A DNA stretch of 64,000 bases, taken from Hansfordia pulvinata. Taxonomy: Eukaryota > Ascomycota > Sordariomycetes > Xylariales. The stretch's first letter is position 1. Each line of letters begins with the position of its first letter. The translations under genes were made by a program, and so were the position numbers. The stretch spans positions 558,001 to 622,000 of the forward strand of contig BJKQ01000003.1 in the NCBI GenBank assembly GCA_006538405.1. Direction: 5' to 3'. The notes below the pieces were generated by a model. It searched no databases and had not been told where the DNA came from. It worked only from the letters and a program-made list of their open reading frames with translations. This document shows, piece by piece, positions 63,104 to 64,000 of this stretch.

Positions 63104-64000
63104 TCACTCCTCGGCCTCGGCGCCGCCGCCCTTCCACAGCTCGGCCCGCTGCGACTCGTCCTCCTCCTCGTCGGGCAGGTTGAAGCGCGTCATGCTGGCC
63201 TCGGGCGGCCTGCGCGCTGCTCGCGAGGAGAAGGACGAGCCTCCGCCTCCGCCTCCGCCCACGCCGCGGCTCCCGCCCCTGGTCGACGAAGAGGAGGACC
63301 TGCGCTTCCGCAGCTCCCGCTCCTCCAGCGCCTGCCTCCTCTCCTCCTCGGCTCCCAGCATCGTCCCCTCGATGCTCAGGTAGCCCTCCTCGCCGATGGA
63401 CCCGACGTCGTAGTTGCGAATGCGGAAGCGCAGGGGCCGGCCCCCGACCCTGCCGCCGGCGCCGTCCACCCAGTAGCCCGTCGTGTGGACCTCCTGGTGG
63501 GCGTGGGAGGCCGCCGCCGCCGCCGCGGGGTCCTCCTCCTCCTCCTCCTCGTTGTTGTCGTCTCCCCCCTCTCGTTCGGCCTCGTCATCGTAGTCGGCCA
63601 TGTGCTGCTCTTCGCCGCCGCCGCCGCCGCCCGACATCAGGTCGACCCAGCGCCAGTCGCGGGCAGCCGCGAGGCCTCGATGGAGGCGTTGAACCGGCCG
63701 AAGCAGGTGACGCCGACGAAGCCCTCGCTCTGCAGGTGGACCTCGCCCTCCATGGGCGAGCCGCGCGCGGGGCGGAACAGCCGCACGTCCGCCGTCACCC
63801 ACCCGTAGCCCATGGCGTACTCGTTGATGGACTCGAGCAGGGCGGTCGGCTGGGAGGAGGAGTCATCGGGGTCTGAGGAAGACTGCCCCTCGCCGTTGTT
63901 GTCGTCGTCGTCGTCCCCCTGGCGAATGGAGCTGCTACCGGGGGCCTCGCCCAGGCGCAGGTTGCCGTAGCTGAGGAGGACGCCGCGGAGCGAGGGCACG
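63104..64000 (-). CDS. RPA43: RNA polymerase I subunit Rpa43, 5' partial
   Basis: The frame is open at the right edge (VPSLRGVLLSYGNL), so the N-terminus lies outside. Rpa43 is the Rpb7-like stalk subunit of Pol I that binds Rrn3 in the nucleolus. Visible: YGWVTADVRLFRPARGSPME and GEVHLQSEGFVGVTCFGRFN (OB-fold start), NASIEASRLP, then in the other frame RDWRWVDLM. After an acidic Asp/Glu/Asn insert come GYWVDGAGGRVGGRPLRFRI, IRNYDVGS and EGYLSIEGTML, the strand pattern that closes the domain. The C-terminal 100 residues are basic and then acidic. The frame changes at 63661-63663, where CCC needs one more C. Both sides match the family, so a consensus error is likely. Acidic and Gly-rich inserts make it longer than yeast Rpa43. 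Confidence 0.85.

Overview
This window is nuclear DNA of a filamentous ascomycete (Pezizomycotina, most likely Sordariomycetes). The signs are short GT-AG introns of about 50-180 nt with CTAAC/CTGAC-type branch sites, GC-rich exons, a HET-domain gene and a NACHT-ankyrin NLR gene, a Zn2Cys6 regulator, and long intergenic tracts full of microsatellites and G/C homopolymers. I see no bacterial operons, CRISPR arrays or confident tRNA/rRNA genes.

Layout, left to right: a 5'-truncated secreted ferritin-like protein (+, 2-1187); a frame-broken NACHT-ankyrin NLR (-, 1779-6097); a dysferlin-domain Mug65/Spo73-like protein (-, 7534-9018); a tail-anchored PPPY microprotein (+, 11401-11604); a small secreted cysteine-containing protein (+, 12389-12829); a calcofluor-white-hypersensitive-type membrane protein (+, 14407-14992); 18S rRNA dimethylase Dim1 (-, 15662-16875), divergent from splicing factor Prp6 (+, 17514-20440); a HET-domain protein (-, 22186-24354); GTP cyclohydrolase II (+, 27378-28750); a large coilin-like nuclear protein (+, 29917-34653); a secreted prepro-protein with Kex2-type sites (-, 38103-39218); complex I subunit NDUFB7 in three small exons (-, 42979-43532); a cytochrome P450 (+, 48734-50628); a Zn2Cys6 transcription factor (-, 51713-54383) with an 8.7 kb gene-free upstream region; and the 3' part of RNA polymerase I subunit Rpa43 (-, 63104-64000).

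The genes do not form one pathway. Housekeeping RNA-biology genes (DIM1, PRP6, RPA43, the coilin-like gene) are interspersed with self/non-self recognition genes (NLR, HET) and accessory or secreted genes.

The most important technical observation is that eight otherwise well-preserved reading frames are each broken once where one base appears to be missing, in nearly every case in a short C/G run. Several are in conserved, probably essential genes (DIM1, NDUFB7, RPA43). The common explanation is consensus error in the assembly, not gene decay. A separate 8-bp tandem duplication in the NLR looks like a genuine mutation. The best novelty candidates are the Kex2-type secreted precursor, the PPPY tail-anchored microprotein, the coilin-like gene, the N-terminal Asn/Gly/His-rich segment of the NLR, and a 24-bp tandem repeat carrying CACGTG sites.
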